Assembly: GCA_017428805.1 (NCBI GenBank)
Contig: JAFRQC010000196.1
Span: 1 to 23,469 of the forward strand
Length of the DNA: 23,469 bases
Direction: 5' to 3'
Source: Prevotella sp.
GTDB taxonomy: Bacteria; Bacteroidota; Bacteroidia; Bacteroidales; Bacteroidaceae
Shown here: one piece after another, positions 20,987-23,469 of the stretch
Position numbering within the stretch: the stretch's first letter is position 1
Layout: each line of letters begins with the position of its first letter
Translations under genes and position numbers: made by a program
Notes under the pieces: model-generated
Told to the model about the DNA's origin: nothing
The model's input: only the letters and a program-made list of their open reading frames with translations
The model's database searches: none

Positions 20987-22489
20987 ATGAAAAAGATCTT
21001 TACATTATTGTTGGTTGCGATGACGGCCGTTGTCGCCCGCGCAACAGATTACATCGTACCCGTCAGAGTGGTTGTCAACGACGTGACGACTGAGCAGCTC
21101 GGCGAATTTTCAATCGTTGAGAACGACGGACTGTATGACATTAGTCTGAAAAACTTCATGCTCGACAGCGAAAACGGTCCTATGGGAGTGGGTAACGTGG
21201 AGCTCAAGGGCGTTCAACCCTACCAGGACGGCAAGGCCACGCTGTTCCTTTCGATGGAGACAGTGACGATAACCGACGGCGACGATCCTAACGTGGTTGT
21301 CTGGATGGCAAGTATGCTGCCCCCTGTCAACGTGTTGCTGCGCGGAAAGATTGAAGACGAACACCTGTATATGAATCTTGACATCGACCTGATGGAGACC
21401 TTGGGTCAGCTCATCCAGGTGGCTGTCGGCGAAGGCTATCAGATGCCGAATCCCAGCTTTGAGCTGTGGCACCCCTCTGATGAAACCCATGTGGAGCCTG
21501 ACGGCTGGCACTCCTTCGAGACCGCTACAGGCGCTTTGGCGGCATTTGGCGGTCATCACCTCACCAAGTCTAAAAATGCGCATTCAGGCGAGGCCTGCGC
21601 ACGTATCTATTCATCATCCATCTTAGGTATCGTAGCCAATGGCACGATGACCACCGGCCGTCTGAATGCAGATGCTATGATTGCCACCGACCCCGCCAAC
21701 AATGCCTACCTGGATACAAGCATGCCCGAACTCGACGGTGCCGGAAAGCCCTTCTACATCCCTCTTTATTCCCGTCCAGACTCCATTGCCGTCTGGGTGA
21801 GATTCAGACAGGGTTCTGTCAATCCTGATCATCCCTATGCCAACATCAGCGCAGTCATAACCGACGGCACCTACTATCAGGATCCTGAGGATAAGGTCTA
21901 TACCAACGTCGTGGCAAAGGCCAAGAACGACAAGATTGCCACCACCGACGGCGAATGGGTGCGCGTCACGGCTCCCTTTGTCTACACGGAGAATGCCGTT
22001 GAGCCGAAGGCCATACTGGTCACCATCTCCACCAATGCCGATGCTGGTCAGGGAAGCGATGGCGACGAGGTGCTGGTCGACGACATCGAGCTCATCTACA
22101 ACGCCAAGGTGACCGGTCTGAAGATCAATGGTCAGGACGTGCCGGGTTTCAGTCCCGATGTGTTTGAGTATGAGATGGAATTGGAACAGGGTGTCACGAC
22201 AGAAGATATTGAGGTCGTTGTCGAAGGCCAGTCCACCCATGTCATCAAGGATGTCTCTTTCATTGACTCCAACGTGTGTACTGTGATGGCATTAGGTGGT
22301 GACATGAAGCACATGTCCACGTATGTCATCCGTGAGAAGGGCAGCGGCACAGGCATCCGCAGCATCAAGACACCGGCAGGCCAGTCTGCCTATTACATGC
22401 TCGATGGCCGTCAGGCTAAGACGCTGGCACCGGGCCGTATCTACATCCGCCGTCAGGCCGACGGTACGGTCACGAAGATCCTTCGATAG
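20987..22489 (+). CDS. Calycin-like/PCMD protein with T9SS-like C-terminal tail
   Basis: 500 residues. Sec signal (MKKIFTLLLVAMTAVVARA), then a calycin-like barrel domain (~22-150, with NDGLYDISLKNF and MGVGNVELKGV), a PCMD-like beta domain (~150-375, PNPSFELWHPSDETHVEPDG to VDDIELIYNAK), a small beta region (~376-455), and a tail ending GQSAYYMLDGRQAKTLAPGR then IYIRRQADGTVTKILR. This tail resembles Prevotella-type C-terminal segments (Y.LDGR....P..IYI) associated with type IX secretion. No catalytic motif is seen. Likely secreted or surface-displayed with the barrel and lipoprotein upstream. The gap before it (51 bases) is AT-rich with no clear promoter. A strong terminator follows. Confidence 0.78.
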   Translation: MKKIFTLLLVAMTAVVARATDYIVPVRVVVNDVTTEQLGEFSIVENDGLYDISLKNFMLDSENGPMGVGNVELKGVQPYQDGKATLFLSMETVTITDGDDPNVVVWMASMLPPVNVLLRGKIEDEHLYMNLDIDLMETLGQLIQVAVGEGYQMPNPSFELWHPSDETHVEPDGWHSFETATGALAAFGGHHLTKSKNAHSGEACARIYSSSILGIVANGTMTTGRLNADAMIATDPANNAYLDTSMPELDGAGKPFYIPLYSRPDSIAVWVRFRQGSVNPDHPYANISAVITDGTYYQDPEDKVYTNVVAKAKNDKIATTDGEWVRVTAPFVYTENAVEPKAILVTISTNADAGQGSDGDEVLVDDIELIYNAKVTGLKINGQDVPGFSPDVFEYEMELEQGVTTEDIEVVVEGQSTHVIKDVSFIDSNVCTVMALGGDMKHMSTYVIREKGSGTGIRSIKTPAGQSAYYMLDGRQAKTLAPGRIYIRRQADGTVTKILR

Positions 22490-22538
22490 TCCGTCCCGTA
22501 CCTGCGCTGTGCATCAGGCATCCTGCGCATAAAATCAT

Positions 22539-22567
22539 AAAGACTCGCATCCCTGCGAGTCTTTATT
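22539..22567 (+). terminator. Intrinsic terminator of the polyene/envelope operon
   Basis: Perfect 11-base stem AAAGACTCGCA / TGCGAGTCTTT with loop TCCC, followed by ATTTGTT. It ends transcription of the plus-strand operon ~50 bases after its last gene. The group II intron begins ~30 bases further on. Confidence 0.88.
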
Positions 22568-22597
22568 TGTTCGTTCAGCACGAACGTATTCTAACGG

Positions 22598-23469
22598 GTG
22601 CAAGTCCCCAACGCGCCCTTATAGCGGGAAGCTTCCAGCCGAAGGCAAGGGTGTCCGCCGCGAGACGGAATCTGAAGGAAGTCCGAGGCAAACATCTGGC
22701 CTGACGTACAGAAACCACATACAAGGCATTTGGCCGTGGATGAGGTGGCAAATAGCACTAAAGTCCGATAGCTATACGGAACGGCTGGTGTAAATGTGGC
22801 AGGCATAAGATGGAAAGAATACGTCCATAACTGAAGAGATCTCGTAGGCAAGCCTTTGGGCTTGTAGTAACAACGAACTGCGAGAAGTCAGCAGAGGCCA
22901 TAGTACCTGTGGGATCGATACATACAGGGAAGGGCTGAACTTTAGTCAAACAAGTAGTAAATGAAGATTACCCGATGAAAGGAGAAAAGCAGAAAACACT
23001 TAGTGGCTGCCATGCGGAAGCAGGGACGGAATCCCGAGGTATGCATGGAGTGCAGACTTGCATGGGGATAATCGAAAACAACCTTGTGGAAGTACCAATC
23101 GTAAAGGGTGACTTGCTAACGCATATTGTCTCGCCGAGCAACATGAACACAGCTTATAAGCGTGTCATGAGCAATGCGGGCTGTGGCGGTATCGATGGCA
23201 TGGAGGTGAAAGAACTTTTGCCTTACCTGCGCAGTCATAAAGATGAGTTGGTGAAGTCACTTGTAGACGGCAAGTACCGTCCAAATCCAGTCCGACGGGT
23301 AGAGATACCCAAGGATAACAGAAAGAAGCGTCCGCTCGGCATCCCGACCGTAGTTGACCGCCTAGTCCAGCAAAGTATGACACAAGTCTTGCAGCCGCTG
23401 TATGAGCCTCAATTCAGTAATTACAGTTTTGGTTTTCGTCCTCATCGTGGTGCTCACCAAGCCCTGCGA
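22598..23469 (+). mobile_element. Group II intron, 5' part (runs off the right edge)
   Basis: A gene-free but structured stretch (22598-22974) with group II RNA features (GTGCAAGTCC start, AGTCAGCAGAGGCCATAGTACC element typical of intron domain I-IV leaders) precedes a maturase/reverse transcriptase gene in frame at 22975. The first bases GTGCA are a plausible 5' splice site (consensus GTGYG) but the exact boundary is not certain; up to ~25 bases upstream may belong to the intron. The 3' half, domain V and the 3' exon lie outside the window. Confidence 0.8.
22975..23469 (+). CDS. ltrA: Group II intron reverse transcriptase/maturase (3' truncated by window edge)
   Basis: 165 codons, open to the right edge, frame confirmed by continuous homology-like sequence. 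Start MKGEKQKTLSGCHAEAG is typical of this intron class. RT0/RT1 motifs appear at residues ~104-135 (NPVRRVEIPKDNRKKRPLG, then IPTVVDRLVQQSMTQVL) and RT2 starts at SNYSFGFRPHRGAHQAL. The catalytic YADD box and maturase X and endonuclease domains are beyond the window, so activity cannot be judged. It encodes the splicing and retrohoming partner of the intron. The gene symbol is the common name of the family, not a specific orthology claim. Confidence 0.9.
   Translation, partial: MKGEKQKTLSGCHAEAGTESRGMHGVQTCMGIIENNLVEVPIVKGDLLTHIVSPSNMNTAYKRVMSNAGCGGIDGMEVKELLPYLRSHKDELVKSLVDGKYRPNPVRRVEIPKDNRKKRPLGIPTVVDRLVQQSMTQVLQPLYEPQFSNYSFGFRPHRGAHQALR

Noticed and set aside
1..23469. tRNA or rRNA genes
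   Set aside because: Reading the intergenic gaps on both strands showed no cloverleaf-like sequence, no CCA-ended candidates and no rRNA signature words.

Overview
The window looks like a chromosomal segment of a Prevotella-type member of the Bacteroidales. The evidence is the recurring Bacteroidetes promoter pattern (TTTG, about 20 bases, TAnnTTTG), the lack of strong Shine-Dalgarno sequences, Bacteroidetes-specific families (PCMD lipoproteins, calycin-like barrels, cellobiose phosphorylase) and many short low-complexity repeats at gene borders. The species is inferred from these features, not proven.

Left end (1-3000): an AT-rich accessory block, all on the minus strand. It holds a 3'-truncated Toprim primase/RecA-fold helicase, a DUF4373/Lin1244-like replication protein directly upstream, 22-bp palindrome-bearing iterons, a small basic protein with its own promoter, and a coiled-coil protein of unknown role. 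It reads as the replication module of an integrated element (prophage, plasmid or ICE). Middle left (3165-8537): a small two-helix membrane protein, then a minus-strand group made of a PaaI-like thioesterase, a TPR lipoprotein with a degenerate SpoIIE phosphatase domain, and cellobiose phosphorylase.

Core (8684-19009, plus strand): a compact type II polyketide/fatty-acid operon of the aryl-polyene (APE) kind. It encodes a ketoreductase, three ketosynthases (two fused to a degenerate half-ketosynthase), an O-methyltransferase, two acyl carrier proteins, an LpxL-like acyltransferase, two hotdog dehydratases (ApeP-like and ApeI-like), a 4HBT thioesterase and an SMR-LolA fusion. Expected chemistry: KS condensation, FabG reduction and ApeI:P dehydration repeated on ACP, then methylation, acyl transfer to a lipid and LolA-assisted transport to the outer membrane. 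No ammonia-lyase, aryl-CoA/ACP ligase, MMPL exporter or family 2 glycosyltransferase is visible, so the starter and export steps are missing or encoded elsewhere. The operon continues without an obvious break into three envelope genes (19024-22489: PCMD lipoprotein, outer-membrane beta-barrel, calycin/PCMD protein), ending at a strong hairpin terminator. A group II intron with the start of its reverse transcriptase follows and runs off the right edge.

The most unusual features are: (1) palindromes and inverted repeats sitting in frame at the KS/half-KS junctions and inside the methyltransferase, related to repeats between genes and in a signal peptide, as if intergenic repeats became protein linkers after gene fusion; (2) two dehydratases carrying complementary halves of the His/Glu dyad; (3) an SMR membrane domain whose fourth helix doubles as the LolA signal peptide; (4) a SpoIIE-like domain lacking three of its four usual metal-binding Asp positions.
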